A stretch of 64,000 bases of DNA, from contig OX352774.1 in assembly GCA_947095535.1 (NCBI GenBank), forward strand, positions 116,811,996-116,875,995, in the 5' to 3' direction. Position 1 is the stretch's first letter, and each line of letters opens with the position of its first letter. The notes under the pieces were generated by a model, which was not told where the DNA came from, made no database searches, and saw only the letters and a program-made list of their open reading frames with translations. Shown here in pieces: positions 12,672 through 25,030 of the stretch. The stretch comes from Poecilobothrus nobilitatus (lineage: Eukaryota > Arthropoda > Insecta > Diptera > Dolichopodidae). The position numbers were made by a program, and so were the translations under genes.

Positions 12672-12957
12672 TTATTTGTCAAATGACTTTTTAAACAGCT
12701 GATCGGGCAAAAGTTTATTGAATATCGATAAATATCTATTTTGTGTTCATTATTGTCATTTATATATTATATTGTTATTGTATTGTCAAAGTCAATTTTT
12801 TTTCTGTTCACGGTGTAAAGTGAAATTATTTTAAATATTTTGGCTAAAAAAAAAAAATTTAATTATTTACGTTTCTTTCTTTTTACTTTGTCTTTTGACA
12901 ATACAAATGGTATTCAAAACGATCGGTAAACTGAAATTTGTCATTTGATAAAGATAT
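12672..12957. mobile_element. Possible diverged foldback element
   Basis: CAAATGAC, GATCG, TTGAATA and GTATTGTCAAA occur in this order in the left arm (12672-12797) and, reverse-complemented, in the same order in the right arm (12887-12957). Spacing has drifted, so this looks like an old foldback MITE. It is a weak call. Confidence 0.3.
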
Positions 12958-13439
12958 ATATATACATATATATTACTTTATTAAGGATGTCAAAATAATG
13001 ACACTTTTTTTACGTTTAAAATATATAATTCCTTTTGTATTGTGGAATTTGTACAATACACATTCCAAGTCATATGACAATACACAGAGATAGTGTGAAG
13101 TGGCCTTTTTTTAGTTAGTTACTATAATGAAACAGTATTAGAATAACAATATGACAATGACATTAATCATGTTTTGCTGCAATGTATTTTTTTTTTTGTT
13201 CGTTTCACTACTATTAGTAGTATATTGCATCCACTTAGTTAAATATTATTCTTATTATACTTAGCTTAAGTTTCTTGAATTATTATTTTCACTAAGCCGT
13301 TTATATACCGGCAGTATAGCTATTATAGTACAAGACTGTATTGTGTATTGTACAAGACTATATAAAACTCAAATATTTTTATGTCTGCGCCATCTATTAT
13401 CTTATACAAAAAATATTATTTATTTTATTATTACAATAT

Positions 13440-13503
13440 TGTATATGATCTGATCGAGATTTGAATAAAAGCTCGATGATTTAACCACTACGCCATAGCT
13501 TAG
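13440..13503 (-). mobile_element. tRNA-derived SINE head fragment
   Basis: On the minus strand the segment reads like a tRNA-type promoter: TAAGCTATGGCGTAGTGGTTAAATCATCGAG followed by a degenerate B box (TTCAAATCTCG). No body or tail can be followed. It resembles the heads of the better-preserved SINEs in this window. Confidence 0.45.
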
Positions 13504-15041
13504 ATGCAATGTATATTCGTTTAAAATGTACCCATTTTTATGCTTAATATTGTTACTGTAACTACATTTGTATCGAACTGCAAAAATGATCAAAACACCA
13601 TTTTTTTTTTATTCAATATTGGTTTAGATAATTTTTAAAGTATTATTAAATAAGCGCCAACAAAAAAAATGTACCTACACTACTTTTATGTAACATTTTA
13701 TTAATCAAATATTCTGAAATTACAAATAAAAATTCAAGGACTTACTATTTATAATTTTTTTTCTTGATTAATTTTGAATTACATATAGGTAAATATATTT
13801 TAAAATATATGTATGTACCGATGTAAGTACAATTTTTAAAAATTTTTTTTCTTATTTTTACATACAATGTACATCACGTGTGTAGAAAATAAAAATATTT
13901 AATAATTTATTACGCAACAAAAAAAAAAAATTATAAAGCTATAAAATTAATTGTATTTTATTACGGAATAATTATGTCAGTGAGCCAAACAACCTATTAA
14001 ACCGTCAGCCAAACTAATACAATTATCTGGGGTATTTATAATATAAGAAAAAAAAAAAAAAGTACATAAACATATGTATATACAAAAAAACAAAACAATA
14101 AAGATTGATAATTCAATTAACCTGTAAAAATGCTTTATATTGAAATACAAGTGTTTAAAATAATATTTTTCTTTTTATTTAATAATAATTAAACAAAATA
14201 TGATATATAAATATTTTAGTTTTGTTTTTATTTTATTCTCCATATTGTATCTGTAATATATCATATTATAAATTATAATATCTTATAGTACGTCATCGAT
14301 CACCTTATTTTGTAGTTTCACTGTTCACACACATGCATGCATAATTTATCATTCAGCCAGCAGAGCAGACAGAAATTTTTATTCTCACAATTACATTAAT
14401 ACATTTTTTTTTTTTTTTTTTTTAATTTTTATTTATTACGTCAACAAAATAGTATTTAAATATTTTAAATTGTGTTCTATATAATATACATACTACTGTT
14501 ATAGATTTAGCTAGCTTGTTATAGCTACAATCTAGATTCTAGACGACGGCTGCTTATTTCTTCCGAACGAAGCATTGGCCTTTCAGTTTTTAAACTGTTT
14601 TTTTTTTTTGTTTTATTATGATTTGATCGTAAATTCAAAAAGAAAAAAAAAATTGAATTCTATGTTTATTTTTTCCGTTATGTCACTATTTTTAAAAGTA
14701 GTATCAGAAAATAGAAACAATATACCAAGTATTTAAAAAAAAAATAATTTTCTAAAAAAAAAGTATAAAATAAAAATAAATAAAAATTTTTTTTTTTTTA
14801 AATTTATTAAAATTGAAAAAACTTAAAAATAAATAAAAGTACTTATTAAAAATATTTTTTGTAAGAAATAAAAGATCAAATAACTAGAAAAATAGAAAAA
14901 ATATTTTAACACCTTCTAATATGTCGGACAATAATATGTTCTTTTATTCTTCGATGAGTTTTAATATCACGTTATTGATAATCAGATGATTTATGACATA
15001 TTGACTCCATAAATATACATACATAATTCAAATTTAAATCT

Positions 15042-15985
15042 CAACCCAGAGGGGAAAAGAAGCATTCCAACATGTATGCTGGAGGCATTTCCAGTAAGGT
15101 AAGAAACGCTTCCTGTTCCATTCTTTTATTGCTTCTTTTTTTTTCATATAGATGTCCGCAAAAAGAAACAACGCGTTCGTACTTTTACTTCGTAAGCTTC
15201 CCTTTGATTGATTCAGAATACATGAATGGGAAGGTATCTAGAAGGTATAATTCGGAACGCATCTAAAAGACATGACTGAGAAGGCATGTAGAATGGATGA
15301 TTAAGAAGGCAGGTAGAATGCATGACTTTGATGGCATGTAGAATGCTATGCATTAATAAATTATAGAAGGATATATTTCAATCTTATAAGTGTACAAATT
15401 AAATAACAAAAACAAGTTTTCCTTTTAATATATAAGAGTTCCTTTATTTTATATTTTTTTATGAAGCTTTTTAAATAAAACTAGTTTAATTTGATTAAAA
15501 TTGTATAACAATAAATAATTTTATCAATATACATATTATATACATAAATAAAAAAAATAGTTACATTAATATTATTAATTTAAAAAGTTTAAACATTTTT
15601 ACATCAATTAAATGTTTTTGCATTAGCGTAAATCACAGTGCAATGAATGAATCATCTAATAATTTTTTTCTAACAATTATTATTTAAACATAAAACAAGC
15701 AGAAACATATTCGTAACGATATTATCGATTACAACAAAAATTCATAACCCTGATAATAATATGTATGTATATGCATTTCAGAGATATACAAAAAAATATT
15801 TCATTTGCTTCGGTTTAAAAAAAAAAACGAAAAACGATCTCATTTGCTTCGGAAGCGCCCTTTTAGAAGCGTTCTTAGAATGCATGATTTATTGCTTCTC
15901 ATTCATGACACGATTTTTTTTTGTTTTAAATGAGTGCTTTTAAATACCTTCCAGAGGAAGCGCTTCCCTTTTTCCCGTTGCGAAT
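15042..15985. mobile_element. Possible element with GGGAAAAGAAGC-like inverted ends
   Basis: The left edge CAACCCAGAGGGGAAAAGAAGC and the inverse of the right edge CAACGGGAAAAAGGGAAGC are similar. The interior is unusually rich in GAAGC, GCTTCC and AATGCATGA words compared with its surroundings. It contains the 26-bp minisatellite at 15221-15346. No transposase is visible and the boundaries are approximate. Confidence 0.3.
15221..15346. repeat. Minisatellite, about 26-bp units x5
   Basis: Successive units read CATGAATGGGAAGGTATCTA, then a diverged unit, CATGACTGAGAAGGCATGTA, ATGATTAAGAAGGCAGGTAG and ATGACTTTGATGGCATGTAG, each ending GAATGC/G or AGAAGG. Units differ by substitutions and one-base length changes. 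I see no coding role. Confidence 0.65.
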
Positions 15986-16282
15986 CTATTTGATCATGCA
16001 GCGTAGTTCCTATATGTACATATGCACGTATATATGTGTATGTCGTCTTACTAAGCTATAAACTTTATAATGAATTTTCTAAGTAGAAAATAACTTTCTA
16101 AGTAGAAAATATGAAAATTATATTAAAACTATGCTTTGGTAAAAAATATTTTTTATAAATTTTTTTTTTTTGCCTATTTGCTAATTGAAATCTTCTAATT
16201 TGAAATAGGAGAGGATAGAACAAGGATCCGAAAACATTGAATTGGGTAGTGATACTGTAAGGGAACAAAGAATCTGTCCATT

Positions 16283-16460
16283 ATTATTACTGTTTTACTA
16301 TCAGTGAGTGACGAAGTCATCAACACAACAAGCAGTATAGTATTTATATAACACTTTCTTGTATTAATTATTATTACTATTTGCTACAGAGTCACTGCCA
16401 TCAGTTGATTACAACTTGCAGTAGTATAGCACCTTCCTGCATGAGGTACTCATAGGTAGC
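16283..16460. repeat. Diverged tandem duplication, about 95-bp period
   Basis: Two successive segments share TATTATTACT, CATCA or CATCAGTTGAT, GCAGTATAG or GCAGTAGTATAG, and CACTTTCTTG or CACCTTCCTG, in the same order. A further GTAGCATAGCTGCTGTTATTATTA follows. It is probably a local duplication; no function is visible. Confidence 0.4.
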
Positions 16461-16539
16461 TCCACTGTAGCATAGCTGCTGTTATTATTATTGTACCGCA
16501 TATACATTATTACGATATAAAATTACTACTTATAAAGAC

Positions 16540-16605
16540 TAAGGCTAAAAATATGACCTTCCGACTGAAAGGCTGGCAACTTAACAACTACGTCATGAGT
16601 CAGAT
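16540..16605 (-). mobile_element. tRNA-like SINE head fragment
   Basis: On the minus strand TCATGACGTAGTTGTTAAGT resembles a tRNA A-box region and is followed by CAGTCGGAAGGTCAT with a poor B box. It is a short relic with no tail. It is listed because its layout matches the other tRNA-derived fragments here. Confidence 0.3.
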
Positions 16606-18720
16606 ATTAAAAGCGTTTTTCCATATTTCGTTTCGGATATAATAATTTCTGATTGATATTATCGGTTCCATTAAAAAACAAAATAACACCTTATCTATTT
16701 TATATTCAATTTAATCGAATTTTACTTCAAGTTAATAAATTTGAAAATTTCGGATTACAAAATATTTTCGCAATTTACCAGTTTAGAATTTTGTTTCTTT
16801 TTTTTATGGTGCTTTTTGGCGTCATCTTGGCTTATCGTCGTTTCTTTTTTTTTATATATATATATAGATTCATTCCTATATTTTGAAGTGAAGTGAAGGT
16901 TAAGCTTTGTTGATTATAAAAGTATGTATTTATATTGACAATTTGAATGCCGGCATATTTTGTTTTTATGATGTCCAGAACATTTCTAAAATTAGATTTA
17001 ACCTTGAACTTAAAAGAAAACGTGAATGGAAAAATAAAAATTGCAAAATAATACAATCAGAAATTTAAAATTTTAATTAATTTTTATAAAAAATTTTATT
17101 TTATAATAAATATGTTGAGAAATTTTTTATCAGTTAATTTATTTTTTTTTATTGTGGTTGCTGGTTACAATGTCAAATGAGGTACATTATGAGTAACTTT
17201 TGACTTAATTCACATAGGTAGGTCTTCCATAAACTTTTTGACCATTTATCATTAAACCATTATCTTATATGTATGTATATGTATGTAATTAACAATTTGT
17301 ATTTAGAAATGATAAAAATTAAAATACTCTTCCCAGGAATTTTATTTTTAAATTTATTTTCGTTACCCCATGTTTTTTTTAATTTCAACTAAGTAGACCA
17401 TTTTTTTTTTTCGAGAAAATTGATTTGTAAATTGTAATTCCACTTTTAGAAAATTTACTTGATTGCATGTAAATAATGGTAGCTAGTTTTTCTCAGGTTT
17501 CACGGATAATTAAATCTCTTTCAAAAAATATGTATTCCATTTTGAAAGATTTTGTTTTAAACTATTATTCTAATATGGGGTAAAGATTTTAAAATAGTAT
17601 ACATTTCTAATTATATACAAATAAATATTTAGAATTTGTTAATAATGCCATATTGGGTTCTAACCCTTCCTTTTTTTTTAAGAGACACATCCTACAATTT
17701 TCTTTATAAAAAAAAAAGAGGTGCAATTGCAAAATATAATGTAGACTGTAGCATTGTTTTATTCATTGTTTTTAAAAGGTTTCTTCACATCTATCATCTG
17801 ATGTGATAGTGGTTTGTGTGTAGTTATATATAAAAATTCTATTGAATCCCATAATATTTGTAATATTTTATTTTTTTGTTGCATAGTCATTTTAATAGTA
17901 ATCTTTAGATACCTATCTTTACTTTGCTGCAGCTTATGGCATTTCGTCGTGCAGTGGTTGTTTTTTTTTTTTACTGAATACATATGCATGTATATGTAAT
18001 GAATAAATCGTGTGATGAATTGTTGCTTGCATTGTTTTTGTTTTTTGGATTTTGTAATAAAAATTTTTTATTTAAAAAAAAAATTTCCACAATATTTTAG
18101 GTATAATAAAAAAAAAAAAAGCAAGGTAAATATTTTTAGGTTATTATGTTATTTTAACATTTATTTGGAGTCATCAGTCTAGAACGAGGTCTAATAAAAG
18201 TAAAAAACAATTACAAAAAGAGAAAAATAGAAGTGTTACGAATTACGATATTTTTTTATTTTTATTTTTCAGATATTTTGTCAATAACCTTATAAAATTT
18301 TTTTTTTTTGGAAATAAAAAAAAGATTATTATTTTCTATATTTTTGTTTTTGTTTTTTTTTTCGTTTTTGATTTATTGATTTTTGGTTTTTTTGTATTGT
18401 CATTATTTCTACTTTTTTTTCTATTTAAAAACTTTGTCCCATTTATTATTTACGAATGGAATCACCTAAAAATAGGAAAATTATTGTTTTTGTTTGCATT
18501 TCATAATTGTGGGTCTGTTTTTTTTTATTATTTAATATTTTATACTTGTTTTAAGTTGTTGAACTTTTTTTTTTGTTCTAAAAATCTAATAAAAGACCCG
18601 AAATATGGATACAGTAATGGAAAAAAATTAGTAAGAACAGTATAGAAATATAATTTCATGATTATGGTTGGTTCATACATGATTTTTTTTTAACAGCTCA
18701 AATAGCATAAATCAAGTGGT

Positions 18721-19200
18721 GTCACATTAATGTAATTTCCCGTCTAATCGAAATACATTTGCGATGTGTTCGACACCTCGTCTCAAAAAGTTGACGATGT
18801 GTTATAATCGAAAATCGTTTGACAATGTTTTTGCACGACCTTGTAAACACTAAAAATGTCAGTCAAATTAAGTATTCAAAATTTTCTGTGCACCGGTTTT
18901 GATTCTTTGTTATTTTGAGTTTTTTTTGTTTTTGTTGAGAAATAGACGAGTTTAAGTAAGTTTCAATGAAAATAAAAAAAAAAAAAAAAGAATTTTTAAT
19001 TTTTTATAAACTTTAATTTTAATTTCAATAACACAAATGACGGGCATCGCATTATTTCTGATCGAAAACGTCAAATAAAACATTGTGTTATTGTTGCATT
19101 GTATCGACAATTTAAATTGACAATTTAATTCTTTCGATAAGACGCTTCCTTTTCTCATAACATATATTGATTTCTTGATTATAATTGTCATCTTTTTAAA
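18721..19200. other. G+C-richer pocket with an inverted 13-bp match
   Basis: Around 18735-18860 and 19035-19150 the sequence is less AT-rich and carries many TCGAAA and GACAATG words. CGTCTAATCGAAA (18741-18753) matches the inverse of TTTCGATAAGACG (19133-19145) with one difference. It may be an old foldback or a conserved intronic element. I cannot assign it. Confidence 0.25.
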
Positions 19201-21959
19201 TAGGTAAATAGAAATTTTTATGATGTATCATATAATTTGTAAGCGACTGTATCTAATATACAAATTTTATTGTATACATTGTATATATTTTTTTTGGCAA
19301 CACTTAAATGTTTATGAAATTTTATTTTAAAAGATTTAGGGATTCCACATTTTTGTTTTTAAATATGGAGCATTAAACTTTAGTGCACTACTGTTTTTGT
19401 TTTTTAAATTTATGCATTAAGAATTTTTCTAAAAAATTCTGAATATGTTGGTGAAAAATATCTCATCAATCAAAATTTAAGCTATTTTCCAATCTGTTGT
19501 TTATTTTAAGACGTTATCTATTTAAATAATAAATTTAGTTTATGCTTTAGTTTATGTTTATGATATATGTATGTACCTATAGATATTATAAAGAAAAAGA
19601 ACAAGTTTTCAAAATTTTCTTTTACTATATAGATATTAGGCCTGTCTGTGTACTTTACTGAATAATTTCTTTGACTATTTTTTTTTGAGAGAAAAGAGTA
19701 AAATTTCACGTTTTTCTCATTTTTCATTTGTAAAAAGTTTAGCTGGTGTTTGAGGTCGTCCCTTTATTCTTTTAAATACTTGAATCTTTAAATATATATA
19801 ACTAAAAAAATAATTAGGAGGGATTTTATTTTATAGTCGATTTGAAAATCAGGGTTCCAATAATTTGCTATTTTTTGGTAAAATCAGAGTTCTAATGGTG
19901 GCCGCTTCCGTTATTTTATTATTTCAATGTTGAAATATGTTAATGTAAAATAATAATTTGGAGGGATTTTATAAGTAGTTGATTACACAATCAGAACTTA
20001 CTTTTTTTTAAATGTATATACATAAATGTATGATGAAGGTGTGTAATTTAGGGCAAATTTAAAAAAATAAAATGGAATGAAAAAGAAAAGTAGTGAAATA
20101 AGATGTCGGTGTATACTCCATTATTTGCTATTTTCTATATCGATCGTTCACATTTTTTAATAAAATTTCGGAATGTATTTGAATTTCTATAGATTATAGG
20201 AATAGTGTTGTCAATATTGCTTACCCAAATCAATCAGATTAAAGGATTAGGAAAAAAAAAAACTGAATAAGTAGTTTAAATATAATTAAAGTGGATTCGG
20301 CCTATATTAATTTTTTATAAAATTTTATTAAATTGTTTTCATTTTTATGATCTTAGTTATAAAAGGTAGGGATAAATATAAGGGATAATATAAATCTTAC
20401 ACTTGGTTCTTTTTTCTAAAGATATTTTTGTATTTCTATAATAAAAATAACCTTGAGTGACAAATGTTTTAAGTAAATTATGCCTTTCTGAAGTTTCGTA
20501 ACTTATATGACATTTAATGTACTGTTCAATTCTAAAAAAATTTTTATTTTATTTTAAATAACTAATGCTTTTGTGAATAATTTTAATTGCTAATATATTA
20601 AAAAAAATTATTTGGAAATAAATTAAATTATACATAAATATAAATAAATTGAATACATACATATTTGAATAAATATATATGTATGTAATTTAGATTGGGG
20701 GGGAAATTCATTAAAACAGAAAATTTAAAATTTAAGTACCTTGAACAAAGTGCATATTATTTAAATAATATATTTAATTAATTTAATACCATATTTCATT
20801 TCTATTGTTAATTTCATTCCAGTTCTATTTAAATAATATTTATTAATTTTATTTGTATGGTTTTTTTTTTTTTTGGTAAATTTTATTAAATGCTTTTTTT
20901 TTTAAATGTGGTTTACTATAATTAAATCGGTTGCATTTAAACCACTTCGTTTACATAATAAATAAAACAAAAATAAAACAATAAAAATAAACAAATAAAT
21001 ATTTCCGGATACGGAAGTTTTTAATTATTTTTTTTTTTTTAATCGGTTTCTATTGCTCTATATTATATTGTTAGAACGTGATATAATGTGAATACTTGCT
21101 TATTCTCTAATGAAAAAGTACTTTTTGTTACGATTTTTTATTATTTCTATTTATAAATAAAATATCTTCTTTTTTTTTTTTTCTGAATCTGATAGTTTCT
21201 TAACTAAAATGTACCCCCTGAAAATGTTTTTTTTTTTTTTTTACGTAGGTACCTATTATTTTTTGTTTTGTATAATGAAGGTCATGGTTTCAATTATTTC
21301 AAATGTTTTTTTTTTTTTTGTAATTCTTTTTTTTTGCAAATATTTAAATTATTAAAAATTATGAATATTTTTCTGTCCGAATGAATTTCTTTATTTCGCT
21401 TTTAAATAAAAATTTATTCAGATTTTCAGCTAAATTAAAAAAAAAAATTATATATATAACTAGATATGTATATGTATAATTTATTTTTAGACTTAATTGC
21501 AATCATTTTATCGAATAGTTTGCTTACTTTTTTTAGAGATCGATTCTATGACATCATAATGAACGTAATTTGTATTTTGTTTTAATTTTTAATTTTTTAA
21601 GTATATATATAGCGAAATTCGTATCAGGTCGAATTTTTGAATTTAAAATATTCGAATAAAGATACAAATAAAGTTGTTTTTGTTTTTGATTAAAGCTCTT
21701 AAAATTTGAAACTAAATTGATTAAAGCATTTAAAATTTACTCTTTTTTGAACTCGCTTTTAGAAGGTTACCTTTTCTTCTAAAAACTTAAACTTTTGAAA
21801 ATGATTTAAATATCATTCTATAGTTAGATCAGCTGATTGTGATTCATTCTAATTTTAATTTCTATAATTCGTTTGTATATACATATATACAGTTTTTACT
21901 TTAATAAAAAGAATGTATGTATGTATTTCAAATTTAAGTACTTATATAAGTATGTACGA

Positions 21960-22215
21960 TTCAGTAAAGTTTAGGAAGAACATTAACATCTTCCTTCAAA
22001 ATGTCCCTCCAAGTTTTTTTACTCATTTTATAATGCTAATTTTTTTCTAATCCCTTTTTCCCCCCCAAGACCCGTTCTCACATTTCTATCTTGAAAGTCA
22101 AATTGTATTAATTTGCATTTAAGGTCCCAATCTAAAATTTGTTTTAAAAGGGGGGTGGTTTTGATTGATTAAAGCCTAACACTATCCAGAAGAGTTGTAG
22201 TTTTCTACTGACCCT
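21960..22215 (+). repeat. Dispersed repeat family C, copy 1
   Basis: It shares with 51165-51445 the ordered blocks GAACATTAACATCTTCCTT, CAAAATGTCCCTCC or a variant, TAATCC, TTTTAAAAGGGGGGTGGTTT and GATTAAAGCCTAACACTATCCAGA. It is non-coding. A third copy lies inverted at 34640-34800. Confidence 0.6.
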
Positions 22216-22255
22216 TTTTTTTTACTGTAGTTTTCTAAAAACCAAAAAAAAAAAT

Positions 22256-22640
22256 AAAAGTGCAAGTATTTTTTTTTAAATGCGAGATTTGCTTTTTAAT
22301 TGCAAGTATTTTTTTATTTAAAGCAAGTTTTTCTTTTTAAGTGCAAGACATGATTGACCTTATTTTAATGCTTTGTCTAATTGAAATTGTATTTAAAAAT
22401 TCACATTTTCTAAATAAAATCTATATTGTTCTTTATGTAGCCTGTTTGAGATTTTTTTAAAGAATGATATAATAATATTTATATATTTATAATATACATT
22501 TATATATAACTCCTTATAAGTACAAAGTACTTAAATATTTGCATTTAAAAACAAAGTACTTGCACTTACAAATTAAAAGTTACACTTAAAATAAAAATTC
22601 GTGCATTTAAAAACAAAAACTAGTATACTTAAAATAAGAA
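22256..22640. repeat. Foldback of short TTTTAAGTGCAAGT-type tandem units
   Basis: The left arm (about 22256-22350) repeats AAGTGCAAGTATTTTTTTTA, TTGCAAGTATTT and TTTTAAGTGCAAG. The right arm (about 22515-22640) carries the inverse text, such as GCATTTAAAAACAAAGTACT and TGCACTT, also repeated. The arms flank about 170 bp of AT-rich DNA. Confidence 0.5.
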
Positions 22641-22721
22641 TCCTTTTTGTTTAAAGCAACAAAATGTATATATACAATTTATTGCCCCCATACAAAAGTT
22701 TTGTCTCCACATTATTTCATA

Positions 22722-22776
22722 CAAGGTGATATATGTGAAGGCACTCATTAACGAATCACCTTGTATATAGTTAAAA
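22722..22776. repeat. Short hairpin with perfect 12-bp arms
   Basis: ATACAAGGTGAT and ATCACCTTGTAT are perfect inverted copies about 30 bp apart. The size and the TACAAGGTGAT terminus suggest a miniature transposon end pair or an internally deleted MITE. Confidence 0.6.
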
Positions 22777-24914
22777 TCTTAATTGTTGATGTTATTTTGT
22801 GTTGAATAGAACAGCTATGAAGTTCCTTGAAGTCACTTATGTGTATAGTTTCTATAAAAAAAAAACCCTAAAAGGTTTTTTTTTGTCTAATAGTATTACC
22901 AAAGAGATACATATACTTATTAAGTTTTCATTCAAAAGTTCCTTGTTCCCAATCAATTAAAAATTTCTTTAAACAAATAATTTAAGGTACTTGAATTTTT
23001 CCTTTGTATGTGAGTATATACTTGCATATGTATGTAAGTTTTAAATGCAAGCACATTCCTTTTTTTTTCTTCGTTTGAATTTTAAAATTGATATTAAAAA
23101 TTGTATCTTTTGTTCAATTGCAATTTTTTTCATTTAAAATTAAAAAAAATTTCAAGAATTAAAAGAAAAAAAAACAGATTTCTCCATTAATGAAATCTTA
23201 TAACATTTTCTTTTGTTTTTCATAACAATTTTTCTCTTATAAATTTTGTGAATTCTGTAATTGGAATCCACCATTCAATCGTATTTAACAGAATGAAAAT
23301 AATAATAAATAATAAACAATAAGTTTTACGTTTCTTTTAATTTGTACTGCTTTTTCAATTAATACTAAGTATTTCTTTTGTAAATATTATTTTGAAGTAA
23401 AAACAAAAAAAAAAAAACACAAAAAATTAAAACAACAAAATTTAATTTTAGTTATAATATTTTATATTATATAATTATATTTAATTCAAGTACGTACTTA
23501 AGATATACATAAAATACATACTTAGGTAACAAAAATAAAATCGAATAATACGAGAATATGTATGTGTGTTTAAACAACAATTAAAAATTTTAAATTACCG
23601 GTAATTTATTTTTTATGTAGTTGCAGAATTTTTTTTTTTTTATTGCGCAACAATTCGAATTAAATTGCACTTTACTTTCAATCCTTCTTTTCTTAATACC
23701 TTCTTTCATCTTTTCACCTTCTCTTTAAAATAGTCAAGTTTTAATGATCAATTGGTAATCAGTAGTTATTTACATATATTAGGTAGGTAGGTGTTTTTTA
23801 AAAGAGAGAGAAAAAGAAAGATACAAATATTTCAATAAACCAAATAAATCTATCTATAGAGATAGAACATATGTGTACATATATTATGCAAACAACATTT
23901 TTTAATACAAACAGACATAGTATATACTATATAGCATATAGCGCGCTGTGTGTATTGAATATTTTTTTTTTCTTTTTAAATGACACGTTAATTTTTTTTT
24001 TTTATTGCCTCAGAAGAATTATAATTCTGAACAAAAATTTAAATAATAAAAAAAAAAAAAAAAAAAACAAAAAAAGAAATTGTATATAACAATGTGGCGT
24101 GATGTGTTTATTTTGTATATTGTGGCACCATATGATTAAGCGGAACATTAACAGAAAAAAAAAAATTTTAATTTAAAAATAAAAGTCAAAAGAAATAAAA
24201 AACATTCAAGTAGGTACCTACTTTTAAATTTTTTATATAATATATAATATGCATGTATATAAAAATTATGATAAGAAATAAGTATGTATGTTGTTCTATT
24301 TGTTATCTTATCAGAATTAGACTTTTTTTTTTGGGGGGTTTTTGTTTTTGGAGATTTTTTCTATTAACTTCATTCATAATTAAAAATAATTGCTGTTATA
24401 AAAAAAATTAAGATTGTACTGCAATGTTGATAGAGAAACTTAATTGAAATATGTATGTATCTACCTACATACACACATATACATACATTGTATGTAATAA
24501 TGTATATGGAATGTAAAATTCATATTTTATAAATTGAAAGAAAAAGGTTGATATATGTATGTACATATGTATGTTTAGGCAGGTAAATATATTAAATACA
24601 CAAAGTATTATAAATTTATTATTATGTATTTAATGTGCATACTTAAATAAGACCCTACTGTTTTAAATACATAAAATCCTGCTGCTATTTTTTTTTTACT
24701 TTTGGAAATCTGGTTATACATTGTAGGTTATAATTTTTACGTTTATTTGAAGTGTTATAAATTTCAAATCTTACTGTTAAAATTTTTTAAGGCGACGATA
24801 CATGCAGATAACCTTATCGTATAGGTCTAATTTAAGTGTGCTGTTCTTTTGATCCGATCTTTAACATGTCGGGTGATATATATATGTATGTACATATAAT
24901 AATTATATACCTAC

Positions 24915-25030
24915 CTATAATATTTTTTTTGCAAGGATAGATGGAAATTTTGAAAAACACTTATGAAATCAACGCTCGACTTCTCTTTGGTAATGTTGAA
25001 ATTTACCCATTAATTGCGTAAATAGTTATG
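24915..25030 (-). repeat. Dispersed repeat family C, fragment
   Basis: GATGGAAATTTTGAAAAACA, ATGAAATCA and CTTCTCTTTGGT match TATGGAAATTTCGAAAGACA, ATGAGATCA and CTCTCTTTGGT at 34640-34720 in order. It is therefore a partial copy of the family also seen at 34640-34800. Confidence 0.45.

Noticed and set aside
18376..18645. 89-codon Phe/Leu-rich frame resembling a membrane protein
   Set aside because: It derives from T-rich low-complexity DNA; there are no splice signals or family motifs.
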